A stretch of 64,000 nucleotides of DNA, taken from Hansschlegelia quercus. GTDB lineage: Bacteria > Pseudomonadota > Alphaproteobacteria > Rhizobiales > Methylopilaceae. Of the stretch, positions 7,989-16,414 are shown one piece after another; positions within the stretch are counted from its first letter, which is position 1, and every line of letters starts with the position of its first letter. Both the position numbers and the translations under genes were made by a program. Under the pieces are notes generated by a model. It saw only the letters and a program-made list of their open reading frames with translations, ran no database searches and was not told the origin of the DNA. The stretch covers positions 62,001-126,000 of the forward strand of contig NZ_SIUB01000007.1 of assembly GCF_004310425.1 (NCBI RefSeq), in the 5' to 3' direction.

Positions 7989-8801
7989 TCAGTAGCGGTA
8001 GGTGACGCCGAGGCCGAGCAGGCCGGACGTCCTGGCGCCGTCCTTCACGATCGGGCTGTCGGCGGCCTCGCCGACGTAATGGGTGACGGAGGCGCGGGCC
8101 AGGACGCCCCATTGCTCGTCGATCTGGTAGCCGAGCGTCAGCCCCGCGCCGACGTCGGAGAGGCCGGAACCCGCCCGGTATCGCCTGAGGCCCGAGCGCG
8201 CGGCGCCGCTTTCCGTCACGCCGAAATAAGTGTCGTTGAACTTGCGGTTTCCATAGGTGACGCCGGCGTCGAGATCGGCGTAGAGCGGGCCCCAGCGGAG
8301 GGCGGCGTAGGAGACCTCGCCCTTGACGGAGAGGCCGTCATTCTCGCCGGCGACGCCCTGCAGCGCGGTGAGCTTCAGGCCGAGATCGCCCTGGCCATGC
8401 TCGCCGCCGCCCTTGAAGGCATAGCCGACGAAGCCGCCGACATCGAGCGAGCCGTCGAGCTTGGGCAGATGCTGGACGGGACCTTTGACGTCGTCGTCGC
8501 GGTCGCCGCGATATTTGACCACCGGGCCGAAGCTCCAGGGGTTGTCGCCGGAGAGGTCGAGCCGCGCCTCGGGGCCGCGGATCTGCAGCTGCAGGTCCCG
8601 CCAGTCGATGTTGGCGACGCCGAAGGGCGCGGCCTTGTAGTGCTTCGAGCCGGCATATTCCGGCACGATCGCGCCGCCGAGCGCGACGAAGACCGAGACC
8701 ACCCGCTCGTTGGCGTCGGCGGGCGCATCCGCCGCGAGCGCTTGCGTCGTCGACGCCGAGGCCGCGATGGCGGCGAGCATGAAGTTCCTGAGCGAAGCCA
8801 C
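7989..8801 (-). CDS. MipA/OmpV family outer membrane protein
   Basis: The protein has about 270 residues, begins with a signal peptide (FMLAAIAASASTTQALA followed by ADA) and continues as a beta-barrel sequence with alternating polar and hydrophobic strands. It ends in an aromatic residue (LGLGVTYRY), as outer membrane proteins do. MipA in E. coli scaffolds murein enzymes; OmpV-like members are porin-like. The GTG at 8801 was chosen because AAGGGGA lies about seven bases upstream and the signal peptide follows; a longer frame to 8879 has no signal-like N-terminus. It is divergent from the LytTR regulator with 133 bases between them. Confidence 0.85.
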   Translation of the reverse strand: MASLRNFMLAAIAASASTTQALAADAPADANERVVSVFVALGGAIVPEYAGSKHYKAAPFGVANIDWRDLQLQIRGPEARLDLSGDNPWSFGPVVKYRGDRDDDVKGPVQHLPKLDGSLDVGGFVGYAFKGGGEHGQGDLGLKLTALQGVAGENDGLSVKGEVSYAALRWGPLYADLDAGVTYGNRKFNDTYFGVTESGAARSGLRRYRAGSGLSDVGAGLTLGYQIDEQWGVLARASVTHYVGEAADSPIVKDGARTSGLLGLGVTYRY

Positions 8802-8934
8802 GCGATCCCCTTGAGCGCTGCACGACATGGGGGCAAGGAATGCCGCGCCGCGGCGAGGGACGCGACCGCGCCTTCGCAATTGCGCCAGAATCTTCGGGAT
8901 TTGTACGTGTCGCGGCTCGGGGGGCGCGTTCGCG

Positions 8935-9765
8935 ATGCGTGAATTCGCAGATTTTCAGCTGGACGCATGGCTGCGCGAGCGGTCCGCGGAGATCTGCCTC
9001 GCGCTCGGCCTCGGGCTGATCTTCGCGTTCTTCGGCCCGTACCGCACCTACGAACAGGCGTTTCTCGCAAGGCTCGGCTTCTGGGCCGGGCTGCTGGCCT
9101 GCTGGTACGTGCTCGCGAGCCTGATCGAGGCGGCGCTCGACAAGCGGGCGTTCTACCGCCGCGCCGGGCCATGGCTCCAGAGGGCCATGCTGATCGCGCT
9201 CACCTCCGCGCCGATGGTCCTGATCGCGGGGCCCGCCGCGCACGCCCTGACGGGCTGGGAGGCCAGCGTGTCGGAGGTGGTGGAGCTTTATTGGCGCACC
9301 GCGCTGGTGGGCTGCGTGGTGACGCTCATCACCAAGGGCGCGCTGACGCCGGCCACGGGCCGCGCGCCCGCCTTCGCGCCGGCGGCTGAGGACGCGGCTT
9401 TGGCCCTCGAGTCGCCGGCCGAGCGCTTTGAGGCCGTTCAGCCTGAGCCGCCGCAGGCGAGCCGGCTGATCGCGCGTCTTCCCCTGGAGCTTCGCGGACG
9501 CCTGATCTGCCTGCAGATGGAGGATCACTATGTCCGCGTTCACACCGACCGCGGATCGGCGCTTCTGCTGATGCGCCTGAGCGACGCGATGTCGGAAGCG
9601 GAGCCGATTTCCGGCATGCAGATCCATCGCTCGTGGTGGGTCGCGAACGACGCCATCAAGTCTTTCGACCGGGTGGGGCGAACGGGCCAGCTCTCCTTGA
9701 GCAACGGCGTGACGGCGCCGGTCTCGCAGCGGCATCTCGCGGCAGTGACTGAGGCGGCGCCTTAA
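8935..9765 (+). CDS. LytTR DNA-binding domain regulator with membrane N-terminus
   Basis: The protein has 276 residues. The first half holds about four hydrophobic segments ('ICLALGLGLIFAFFG', 'LGFWAGLLACWYVLAS', 'MLIALTSAPMVLIAGP', 'TALVGCVVTLIT'). The C-terminal domain is LytTR: 'LICLQMEDHYVRVHTDRG', 'LLLMRLSDAMSE', 'GMQIHRSWWVA', then 'VSQRHLAAV'. LytTR proteins bind direct repeats upstream of target genes. A membrane-anchored LytTR regulator without a receiver domain probably senses an envelope signal directly. The ATG at 8935 follows a G-rich ribosome-binding site. The divergent MipA gene is a plausible target. Confidence 0.88.
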   Translation: MREFADFQLDAWLRERSAEICLALGLGLIFAFFGPYRTYEQAFLARLGFWAGLLACWYVLASLIEAALDKRAFYRRAGPWLQRAMLIALTSAPMVLIAGPAAHALTGWEASVSEVVELYWRTALVGCVVTLITKGALTPATGRAPAFAPAAEDAALALESPAERFEAVQPEPPQASRLIARLPLELRGRLICLQMEDHYVRVHTDRGSALLLMRLSDAMSEAEPISGMQIHRSWWVANDAIKSFDRVGRTGQLSLSNGVTAPVSQRHLAAVTEAAP

Positions 9766-9910
9766 CGTCGGCCTATCCCTTGGGCGCAGGCCTGCCTCTC
9801 CGCGCCATCATTGGCGTTCGCGGCCGTTTCGGGGTATGGAGCGGCGTTCCTTGAGCCGAGTAACGCTTTTCGCGGGCGCAGCCTTTGCCCCGCCGGCTCT
9901 TCCTCGCGCC

Positions 9911-11899
9911 ATGAGAAGCTCGCCCTTGCTCTCCGCTCAAGACAACTCGGCTCATAACGCCTCGCCGCTCATGCGGGCGCTCAGCCTCCGCGGCTACGAT
10001 ACGCTGACCGCCGTGCAGGACGCCGTGATCTCCGCCGAGAGCGGCCGCGACTTGCTGGTCTCCGCGCAGACCGGCTCCGGCAAGACGGTGGCCTATGGCC
10101 TCGCGCTCGGCGACACGCTGCTCGGGTCGGCCGAGCGCTTCGGAGCGCCCGGCCAGCCGCTTGCGCTGGTCGTCGCGCCGACGCGCGAGCTCGCGATGCA
10201 GGTCGAGCGCGAATTCGCCTGGCTGTTCGGCGAGGCCGGCGGACGCATCGTCGCCTGCGTCGGCGGCATGGACCCGCGCGCCGAGCGCCGCAGGCTCGAC
10301 GCCGGCGCCCACATCGTCGTCGGCACGCCTGGCCGTCTGAAGGACCATATCGAGCGCAACGCGCTCGACGTCTCAGGGTTGAAGGCCGTCGTGCTCGACG
10401 AAGCCGACGAGATGCTGGATCTCGGCTTCCGCGAGGACCTTGAATTCATCCTGGAGACCACGCCTTCGGAGCGCCGCACGCTGCTGTTCTCCGCGACCGT
10501 GCCGGCCGCGATCGTCGCGATCGCCAGGCGCTTCCAGCGCGACGCGCTGCGCGTCGAGGCTGCGGGCGAGGAGGGCGCGCACGCCGACATCGAGCATCGC
10601 GCGATCCGCGTCATGCCGCGGGGGACCGACGCCGCCGTCGTCAACGTGCTGCGCCAGCAGGACGCCGCCGCCGCAATCGTGTTCTGCTCGACCCGCGAGG
10701 CGGTGCGTCGGCTGCACATGACGCTCGCCAAGCGCGGCTTCTCCGCGGTCGTGCTGTCCGGCGAGCTCAGCCAGAACGAGCGCAATCGCGCGCTGGAAGA
10801 AATCCGCGACGGCCGCGCCCGCGTGTGCGTCGCGACCGACGTCGCCGCGCGCGGCATCGACCTCGCCAATGTCGAGCTGGTGATCCACGCCGACCTGCCG
10901 CACGACGCCGAAGTGTTCCAGCATCGCTCGGGCCGCACCGGCCGCGCGGGCCGCAAGGGCGTGAGCGTGCTGCTCGCGCCGGCCTCGCGCCGCCGCAAGG
11001 CCGAGCTGCTGATGCAGGACGCCGGGATCACGCCCGTCTGGAGCGCGGCGCCCTCGGCGGATGAGATCCGCATGCTGGACCGCGAGCGGCTCGCCAACGA
11101 TCCCGCGATGTCATCTCCCGCCGGCGAGCAGGAACTCGCCCGCGCCCGCGAACTGATCGAGGCCAAGGGCGCTGAGGCCGTCGCCGTCGCCCTGCTCAGG
11201 CTGCACGCCGCCCGCCTGCCTGAGCCGCATTTCGTGGAAGATCCCGGCGAGTGGTCCGCTCCCCGCGAACGACGCCCGGACAGGAATGGCGCACGCGAGG
11301 CCGATCGCGGACCGCGCGAAGCAGCTCCGCCGCGCCGCCGCGATGAGTTCGGCGCCGCCGTGTGGTTTCGGCTCAATGTCGGGCGCGCCCAGAACGCCGA
11401 TCCCAAATGGCTGCTGCCGATGATCTGCCGTCGCGGCGGCGTCAATCGCGACGAGGTTGGCGCGATCCGGATCTTCGACAAGGACAGCAAGGTCGCGATC
11501 GCCGTCGAGGCAGCCGAGCGTTTTGCGGACGCCGCGCTGGGCGCGGGCAAGGGCGAAGTCCTGTTCACCCGCTCCGAGGCGCCTGCGGCGCAGGGGGCCA
11601 AGGAAGCCTACAAGCCGGCGCGTGAGCAAAAGCCCGCCGCGCCGCGGCCTCCGCGCGCTGAGGCGACCGAGGGCTGGTCGCCCAAACCGTGGCGCGACAA
11701 GCCGCGTCAGGCGAGGCCCGACTTCAAGCCGGCAGAGCCGCGCTTCGGCCAGGAGACGCCGGCAGGCGTAAAGCCGTGGGCGGCGAAACACCGGCCCGCC
11801 AAGTCGCGGCCGCCGCACAATGACGGCGCGAAGCGGTCGGCGCCGCGTTCTGCGGAAAAGGCGAAGCGCGCCCCGGCGCGTCGCGAAGGCCGTTCCTGA
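9911..11899 (+). CDS. DEAD-box RNA helicase with DbpA-type RNA-binding domain
   Basis: The protein has 662 residues from this start. Motif I is SAQTGSGKT, motif II is DEAD (VLDEADEML), motif III is SAT and motif VI is HRSGRTGRAGR. After the helicase core, the region 'VWFRLNVGRAQNADPKWLLP' matches the DbpA/CsdA C-terminal RNA-binding fold. A long basic, proline-rich tail follows, as in alphaproteobacterial homologues thought to act in ribosome assembly or cold-adapted RNA turnover. The start is uncertain: an in-frame ATG at 9836 adds 25 residues, but the Q-motif region begins naturally after 9911. Confidence 0.93.
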   Translation: MRSSPLLSAQDNSAHNASPLMRALSLRGYDTLTAVQDAVISAESGRDLLVSAQTGSGKTVAYGLALGDTLLGSAERFGAPGQPLALVVAPTRELAMQVEREFAWLFGEAGGRIVACVGGMDPRAERRRLDAGAHIVVGTPGRLKDHIERNALDVSGLKAVVLDEADEMLDLGFREDLEFILETTPSERRTLLFSATVPAAIVAIARRFQRDALRVEAAGEEGAHADIEHRAIRVMPRGTDAAVVNVLRQQDAAAAIVFCSTREAVRRLHMTLAKRGFSAVVLSGELSQNERNRALEEIRDGRARVCVATDVAARGIDLANVELVIHADLPHDAEVFQHRSGRTGRAGRKGVSVLLAPASRRRKAELLMQDAGITPVWSAAPSADEIRMLDRERLANDPAMSSPAGEQELARARELIEAKGAEAVAVALLRLHAARLPEPHFVEDPGEWSAPRERRPDRNGAREADRGPREAAPPRRRDEFGAAVWFRLNVGRAQNADPKWLLPMICRRGGVNRDEVGAIRIFDKDSKVAIAVEAAERFADAALGAGKGEVLFTRSEAPAAQGAKEAYKPAREQKPAAPRPPRAEATEGWSPKPWRDKPRQARPDFKPAEPRFGQETPAGVKPWAAKHRPAKSRPPHNDGAKRSAPRSAEKAKRAPARREGRS

Positions 11900-11919
11900 A
11901 CGAAAAGCGCTCACGAAAA

Positions 11920-11942
11920 CGCCCGGCGGAAGCCGCCGGGCG
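11920..11942 (-). terminator. Terminator hairpin between helicase and HiPIP genes
   Basis: A 10-bp perfect stem CGCCCGGCGG/CCGCCGGGCG with loop AAG. On the minus strand it is followed by GTTTTC, so it best fits termination of the HiPIP transcript; it may also serve the convergent helicase gene. Confidence 0.65.
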
Positions 11943-11965
11943 CGTTGCGATGAACGTCCGGCTGT

Positions 11966-12277
11966 TCAGGCCTTGGGCGAATAAAGCTGGCACCAGCCTT
12001 CCGGGCTGATCTTGCCGTCGACGGCGTTGCAGGCGTCCGGCGCTGCGAACAGGCCGCAGCCGGCGCACTTCTCCGAGCCCTTCGGGCTGTCCTGATACTT
12101 CGCGTCGGCCTGGCTCATCTTGGTCTGCGCCCGCGCCGGGCGCGACATGGCCAGGCACGCCACGCCCACGCTCGCCGCGGCGAAACCCGCGACCAATGCG
12201 CGGCGCGACACGCCGCTTGTCGTCTCCGCATTCATGCTGTCGTGCGCCGTGGCGGCGTCGTTTTCCGGCTTGCTCAT
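11966..12277 (-). CDS. High-potential iron-sulfur protein (HiPIP)
   Basis: A small periplasmic electron carrier with one 4Fe-4S cluster, 103 residues. A Tat signal (SRRALVAGFAAASVGVACLA) precedes a mature domain whose cysteine pattern C-x2-C...C...WC is visible in CAGCGLFAAPDAC and GWCQLY. The ATG at 12277 follows GGGAGGAAAG, a strong ribosome-binding site; an upstream ATG in frame (12322) is less likely. In other proteobacteria HiPIP carries electrons from the bc1 complex to a reaction centre or oxidase; the partner here is unknown. Confidence 0.92.
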   Translation of the reverse strand: MSKPENDAATAHDSMNAETTSGVSRRALVAGFAAASVGVACLAMSRPARAQTKMSQADAKYQDSPKGSEKCAGCGLFAAPDACNAVDGKISPEGWCQLYSPKA

Positions 12278-12351
12278 CGTTCTTTCCTCCCTGTCGCCTC
12301 GGCTTCTTGTCCGATGGCTCACGGGAACGTGAGGCGCTCCGCAGACTTTTC

Positions 12352-12370
12352 AATCATTCTAATTCTAAAT
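12352..12370. promoter_or_regulatory. AT-rich tandem ATTCTA element upstream of HiPIP
   Basis: An AT-rich patch in otherwise GC-rich DNA carries ATTCTA twice in tandem (12356-12367). On the minus strand it reads TTTAGAATTAGAAT, about 80 bases upstream of the HiPIP start. One half resembles the TTTAGAA half-site of iron-control elements in Rhizobiales, but the expected inverted second half is not perfect. It could be an operator or part of the promoter. Confidence 0.3.
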
Positions 12371-12479
12371 CATGAGATCGGCGTCGACATGGTCCTGAGA
12401 GGGAGCGGAGCGGCCCTTTGAACGGCGCGCAGTCCCTGGGCCGCCTCAAGAGCCGCCGCGCGTGAGGCGGCGCCGACCG

Positions 12480-12695
12480 TCAGTAATGCGGCGGGGGCCG
12501 GTCGACGGGCTCGGAACCGGAGACGGCTTCGTCGAGCCTCTCGGCGAGGTTGGTCGCCTCGCGCTTCAGGCGATCGATCGTCGCCCACTGTTCGGTCACC
12601 GTGCGATTGAGCGCTTCGATGGTCTCGTCCTGATAGGCGACGCGCTCCTCGAGAGCGTCCAAGCGTCGTGCAAGACGTTCGATCTCATCGGTCAT
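12480..12695 (-). CDS. slyX: SlyX family protein
   Basis: This protein of 71 residues is almost entirely a coiled coil with heptad leucines and ends in PPPHY, the hallmark of SlyX. The N-terminus 'IERLARRLDALEERVAYQDE' and the core 'TIEALNRTVTEQWATIDRL' fit the family. Its function is not established, although the E. coli gene lies next to slyD. It is divergent from the small secreted protein at 12774. Confidence 0.9.
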   Translation of the reverse strand: MTDEIERLARRLDALEERVAYQDETIEALNRTVTEQWATIDRLKREATNLAERLDEAVSGSEPVDRPPPHY

Positions 12696-12773
12696 GAGCT
12701 TCCCTCGCGCGCGTCAGCGGTTAGCATGGCGCCGCGCGAGCTTGAAACCGCGAACCCCACACGGAGCCGTCTT

Positions 12774-13103
12774 ATGTCGCCCGTCGCATCCGCGCTCACC
12801 CTCGGCGTGCTTACGCTCTTCACCGTCGAAGCGGCAGCCGATCCGGTGACGCCGCGCACCATCACCGGCTATTCGGCGGCGGCCGCCGCTCAGCAGGGCA
12901 AGTCGCTCGAGGTGCCGGTCGGGCAGGGGCCCATGGAGGATGGCGCGCCGGCGGCGGCGGTGCAGGGATCGTCCGGCGGCCAGAGTTCGGGAGCCGCGGC
13001 CCCGAGCGCGCAAGCCGGCGCCGGCGGCGAGAGCGTCGGAGCGCCCGCCGCGCCCCGCAAGGTCCGCTATGGCCTGTTCGGGCTGAGCTGGCGCTCGCAG
13101 TAG
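12774..13103 (+). CDS. Small secreted hypothetical protein
   Basis: The protein has 109 residues. It begins with a signal peptide (about 1-23, 'ALTLGVLTLFTVEAAAD'), continues with a low-complexity region rich in Ala, Gly, Ser and Gln, and ends with a short conserved-looking block (VRYGLFGLSWRSQ). No known domain was recognised. GGAG lies seven bases before the ATG, which supports this start over earlier in-frame codons that would overlap slyX. Likely periplasmic. Confidence 0.65.
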   Translation: MSPVASALTLGVLTLFTVEAAADPVTPRTITGYSAAAAAQQGKSLEVPVGQGPMEDGAPAAAVQGSSGGQSSGAAAPSAQAGAGGESVGAPAAPRKVRYGLFGLSWRSQ

Positions 13104-13160
13104 ACTTCTCTTTGCGGGCGCAGCCCTTAAGTGGAGGAAAACGTTCGACGGAGAAGACTC

Positions 13161-13580
13161 ATGATGCGGCTTGTAGCGATCTCGCTCGCTCTCGGCCTGT
13201 CCACTTCGGCCTATGCCGCCAACGTGCCGGTCGGCGTGTGGCGGACGGCATCGGGCAAGGCGGACATCCGAATCTCTGATTGCCGCGGCGCGCCGTGCGC
13301 GACCTTAGCCTCTCTCAAGAAGCCCAACGACAAACAAGGCCGGCCGAAGCTCGACAAGCGCAATCCCGACCCCGCGCTCAGAAGCCGACCTGTCGTCGGG
13401 GTGTCGTTGCTGACCGAGATGAAGGCTGATGGCGAGGGCTGGAGCGGGACCTTCTACAACCCGGATGACGGCCGTTCCTATGCAGGCAAAATAGAAGCCG
13501 ACGACGCAGACACGCTGAAGCTGCGCGGCTGCGTCGTCGGCTTTATTTGCAAGACGCAGGTGCTGAAGCGCGTCGAGTGA
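13161..13580 (+). CDS. DUF2147 domain-containing secreted protein
   Basis: The protein has 139 residues with a signal peptide (LVAISLALGLSTSAYA) and a DUF2147 domain: 'VGVWRTASGKADIRI' at the start of the mature protein, two early cysteines in CRGAPC, 'GTFYNPDDGRSYAGKI' and a closing LRGCVVGFICKTQ. DUF2147 proteins are small periplasmic beta-rich proteins of unknown role. The ATG at 13161 follows CGGAGAAG. It converges with the DUF3309 gene seven bases away. Confidence 0.88.
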   Translation: MMRLVAISLALGLSTSAYAANVPVGVWRTASGKADIRISDCRGAPCATLASLKKPNDKQGRPKLDKRNPDPALRSRPVVGVSLLTEMKADGEGWSGTFYNPDDGRSYAGKIEADDADTLKLRGCVVGFICKTQVLKRVE

Positions 13581-13587
13581 CGCCGGC

Positions 13588-13740
13588 TCAAAGCCGGCCC
13601 GTTAGCAGCAGGATCAGCAGCACGATGAGGATGACGCCGAGGATGCCGCTCGGTCCATATCCGAAGCCGCGAGAATGCGGCCAGATCGGCACGACGCCGA
13701 TGATGATCAGAACCAGAATGATGAGCAGAATGGTCGACAC
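13588..13740 (-). CDS. DUF3309 family small membrane protein
   Basis: The protein has 50 residues and is nearly all membrane: two hydrophobic segments around the conserved centre 'PIWPHSRGFGYGPSG', which identifies DUF3309. The GTG at 13740 (VSTILLIILV) matches the usual start of this family and has a purine-rich site (GAGAGG) upstream. The longer frame from 13800 would add 20 unlike residues. Function unknown. Confidence 0.88.
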   Translation of the reverse strand: MSTILLIILVLIIIGVVPIWPHSRGFGYGPSGILGVILIVLLILLLTGRL

Positions 13741-13828
13741 GGCCCGGCCTCTCTCGGTTTCGTGAGAGGCTAAACCTTCATCTATCGGGGAGGGTTCCAC
13801 AAGGCCGCGCGCCGAACGAGGGGAGCGT

Positions 13829-15967
13829 TCAAGGCAGGGTCGAGGTTCCGTTGTTCGACGACGGCGCGGACAGGATGACCTTCAACCCCGGGCGATTGTC
13901 CTCGTAGCTCAACTCGCCGCCGAGCTGCCGCACCAGCGCGTCGATCATCCGCGAGCCGAAGCCGCGACGGCCGCCGGAGGAGGGGCGTCCGACGCCCTGA
14001 TCGGCCACCGTCAGCCGGAAGTTCGCGCGATCCTCGACCAGGGTGATCGAGAGCGGACCGGCCTGGCCCTCATAAGCGTATTTGGTGGCGTTGATGATGA
14101 GCTCGGTCAGGACCAGGCCGAGGCTGATGGCGCGGTCTGTCGGTAGCAGCACCGGCGCGACGTTGAGCGTGATCTTCCGCGACCAGTCGGCGCCGAGCGA
14201 CGAGGATATGTCAGCCGAAAGTTCTTCGAGATAGCGCGCCGCGTCGACGGCCTGCACCTGGTCGGCCCGGTAAAGCCGACGATGGACTAGCGCGACGGCC
14301 GAAAGACGCCGGCGCGCCTCCTCGAGCGCGGTCGAAAGCTCCGGCTGGTTGGAGCCGCGCGCCTGGAGCGCAAGAAAGCTCGAGACCAGTTGCAGGCTGT
14401 TCTGAACGCGGTGATTGACCTCGCCGACAAGAAATTCCTTCTGCTGAATCAGCAGGTCCTTCTCATCGATCGTCGTGAGCAGGCGCCTGTTGAGATCGCG
14501 CAGGCGGCGCGCCTGCCAGACCTCGATGACCGCCGCCCTCAGGCGGCCCGCGGCTTCGATCTCCGGTCCCGTCCAACGGCGGGAGCGGTTGCGCACCTGC
14601 TCGCGCCACGCTTCGAACGACGCCCGCGGCGCCAGGGTTTCGCCAGGCTGGAGGGACGCCGCCTTGTGGGGGTTTCCCGCCCATTCGACGATCTCGACCT
14701 CCTCCGCCCGGAACCACAGGACGATCCAGGGCTCGGCCGTCGACAGCGTGACGGCGAGCAGACCGGAGGCGTGGGTCCGCCAGCCTTCCGCCTCCGGCCA
14801 GACTTCGCTGAACCGATCCGTGGCGAAGACGGACTGCGCGCTGCGCGGCAGGGCCCATTCGGCGATCCTGCGGATGTCCGCCTCGGGCGGGCAGCGACCG
14901 TTCGTCAGCAGATCGCCCGCGCGCAGGACGGCGACGCCGTCGCCCCCGAAGGCGTGGCGGATCTCGTCGACATGGTTGGAGATCGCGCCGTCGAGCGAAC
15001 CTTCGCGCGACAGCAGGCCGACGAGATCATCCTGGAAGCTGCGCAGCCGCACGCGTTCGCGGAACGCGTCGGTGTCGTCCTTGACGCGGATCTGTCGCGC
15101 GAAGGCGCCGCCGAGCGCCCTGCACGCGCTGCGCACGTCGTAGGGAATATGCTTCGCCGTCTCGTTGTGGCAGGCGACGAGCCCCCACAACACGCCATCG
15201 CGCACGATCGAGACCGAGGCTGAAGCCGCGACGCCCATGTTCCGCAGATATTGCAGATGGATCGGCGAGACGCTGCGGAGCGATGCGTCGCTGAGGTCGA
15301 GGTCGGACCCTTCGGGACGGATCGGCGCGGGCTCGTAGTCGATGTCGGGGATGACGCGGATCAGGTTGCGCAGATAGAGCGCGCGCGCCTGCCTCGGGAT
15401 GTCGCTCGCGGGAAAGCGGTGGTTGAGGAACGAGCGCAGGTCTTGGCGCTTGTCCTCGGCCACGACCGACCCGGAATCGTCGTCGAGGAAGCGGTAGATC
15501 ATCACGCGGTCGTAGCCGGTGAGCCTGCGGAACTCGGCGGCCGCGCGGGCGCATAGTTCATCGAAGGTTTCCGCGGCGTCGAACTGCACGGACGCCCGCT
15601 CGAGGTCCGTCATCATGATGCCGGGAGGGCCGCGGTCGGCCGGCGCGGGCTCGAGCTCGATGATCAGCTTGCCGTCCGCCGTATGAGCGCTGACGTCGAA
15701 CGAGCCGCGCTCGCCGGTCGCGACGCCGACATATCCCGGTCCGTCGGCCGCGAGACCGCGGACGTTGGCGGCGATCGAGGCTGACGTGAAGTCCTGGAGC
15801 GGGCGTCCCACGAAATCGCTGACGCCGAGCATGCCGTCGACATCTCCGGCTGCGGCGACGACGGTCAGGCTCTCCGGATCGGCGACGAGGAGCACGCCAT
15901 GCGGCTGGATCGCGCCGGGGATGTGGATCGGCTCGCGGTCGCAGAACTGTGTATTGAGCGTATCCAA
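13829..15967 (-). CDS. Bacteriophytochrome sensor histidine kinase (HisKA_2/HWE type)
   Basis: This red/far-red photoreceptor kinase has 712 residues. The N-terminal PAS region carries Cys9 in CDREPIHIPG, the biliverdin attachment site of bacteriophytochromes. The GAF domain shows PASDIPRQAR and 'SPIHLQYLRNMGVAAS', and a PHY domain follows to about 500. The kinase part has 'VGEVNHRVQNSLQLVSSF' with the phospho-acceptor His near 519, typical of HisKA_2/HWE kinases, and an ATPase domain (ELIINATKYAYEG, DQGVGRP). No heme oxygenase or response regulator gene is adjacent, so biliverdin and the partner come from elsewhere. Cytoplasmic. Confidence 0.94.
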   Translation of the reverse strand: MDTLNTQFCDREPIHIPGAIQPHGVLLVADPESLTVVAAAGDVDGMLGVSDFVGRPLQDFTSASIAANVRGLAADGPGYVGVATGERGSFDVSAHTADGKLIIELEPAPADRGPPGIMMTDLERASVQFDAAETFDELCARAAAEFRRLTGYDRVMIYRFLDDDSGSVVAEDKRQDLRSFLNHRFPASDIPRQARALYLRNLIRVIPDIDYEPAPIRPEGSDLDLSDASLRSVSPIHLQYLRNMGVAASASVSIVRDGVLWGLVACHNETAKHIPYDVRSACRALGGAFARQIRVKDDTDAFRERVRLRSFQDDLVGLLSREGSLDGAISNHVDEIRHAFGGDGVAVLRAGDLLTNGRCPPEADIRRIAEWALPRSAQSVFATDRFSEVWPEAEGWRTHASGLLAVTLSTAEPWIVLWFRAEEVEIVEWAGNPHKAASLQPGETLAPRASFEAWREQVRNRSRRWTGPEIEAAGRLRAAVIEVWQARRLRDLNRRLLTTIDEKDLLIQQKEFLVGEVNHRVQNSLQLVSSFLALQARGSNQPELSTALEEARRRLSAVALVHRRLYRADQVQAVDAARYLEELSADISSSLGADWSRKITLNVAPVLLPTDRAISLGLVLTELIINATKYAYEGQAGPLSITLVEDRANFRLTVADQGVGRPSSGGRRGFGSRMIDALVRQLGGELSYEDNRPGLKVILSAPSSNNGTSTLP

Positions 15968-16065
15968 CCCGGCCGAAGTCCCCGCGATCCCCTGTTCTCG
16001 AACGGTATCTTACGACCTCGCGCTCCGCTAGATCATCCGTCCAGCGGCTGCGCGTCATCGCGACG

Positions 16066-16100
16066 AAAAAAAGCCTCGCCCGAGAGGGACGAGGCTTTTT
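16066..16100 (-). terminator. Terminator after the min operon
   Basis: The inverted repeat AAAAAGCCTCG ... CGAGGCTTTTT, flanked by A and T runs on both sides, forms a classical bidirectional intrinsic terminator 45 bases downstream of minE on the minus strand. Confidence 0.85.
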
Positions 16101-16144
16101 CAGGATTTTCGGGCGGTTGATCAGCGCCCGAACGGCAGAGGGCG

Positions 16145-16414
16145 TCAGCCCGCGAGCTTCAGCCCGCCGTTCGGCGTGCGGATCTCGATGTCGACCTCGA
16201 GCGTCGCCAGCGTGTCGCGCGTGTCGGTCTTGATGCGCACGTTGTCGGGATGGATCGAGATGTGCCTCGCGATCACCGCCAGGATTTCGTCCTTGAGTTG
16301 GGCGACGAGGTCCGTGCGGCCGAACACCGCCCGCTCATGCGCGAGCAGGAGCTGCAGGCGTTCGCGCGCCGCAGGCGCCGAACTGCGCCGGGAGAAGAAC
16401 TTCAGAACGCTCAT
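16145..16414 (-). CDS. minE: Cell division topological specificity factor MinE
   Basis: This 89-residue MinE stimulates MinD ATPase and drives pole-to-pole oscillation that places the division septum at midcell. The N-terminal amphipathic stretch (MSVLKFFSRR) and the anti-MinCD region 'RERLQLLLAHERA' are visible, followed by the beta-rich topological domain. The start overlaps the minD stop by four bases. It is the last gene of minC-minD-minE. Confidence 0.95.
   Translation of the reverse strand: MSVLKFFSRRSSAPAARERLQLLLAHERAVFGRTDLVAQLKDEILAVIARHISIHPDNVRIKTDTRDTLATLEVDIEIRTPNGGLKLAG

Noticed and set aside
10093-11601. A 502-residue minus-strand Ser/Arg-rich frame opposite the DEAD-box helicase
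   Set aside because: It has no motif and mirrors the helicase codons.
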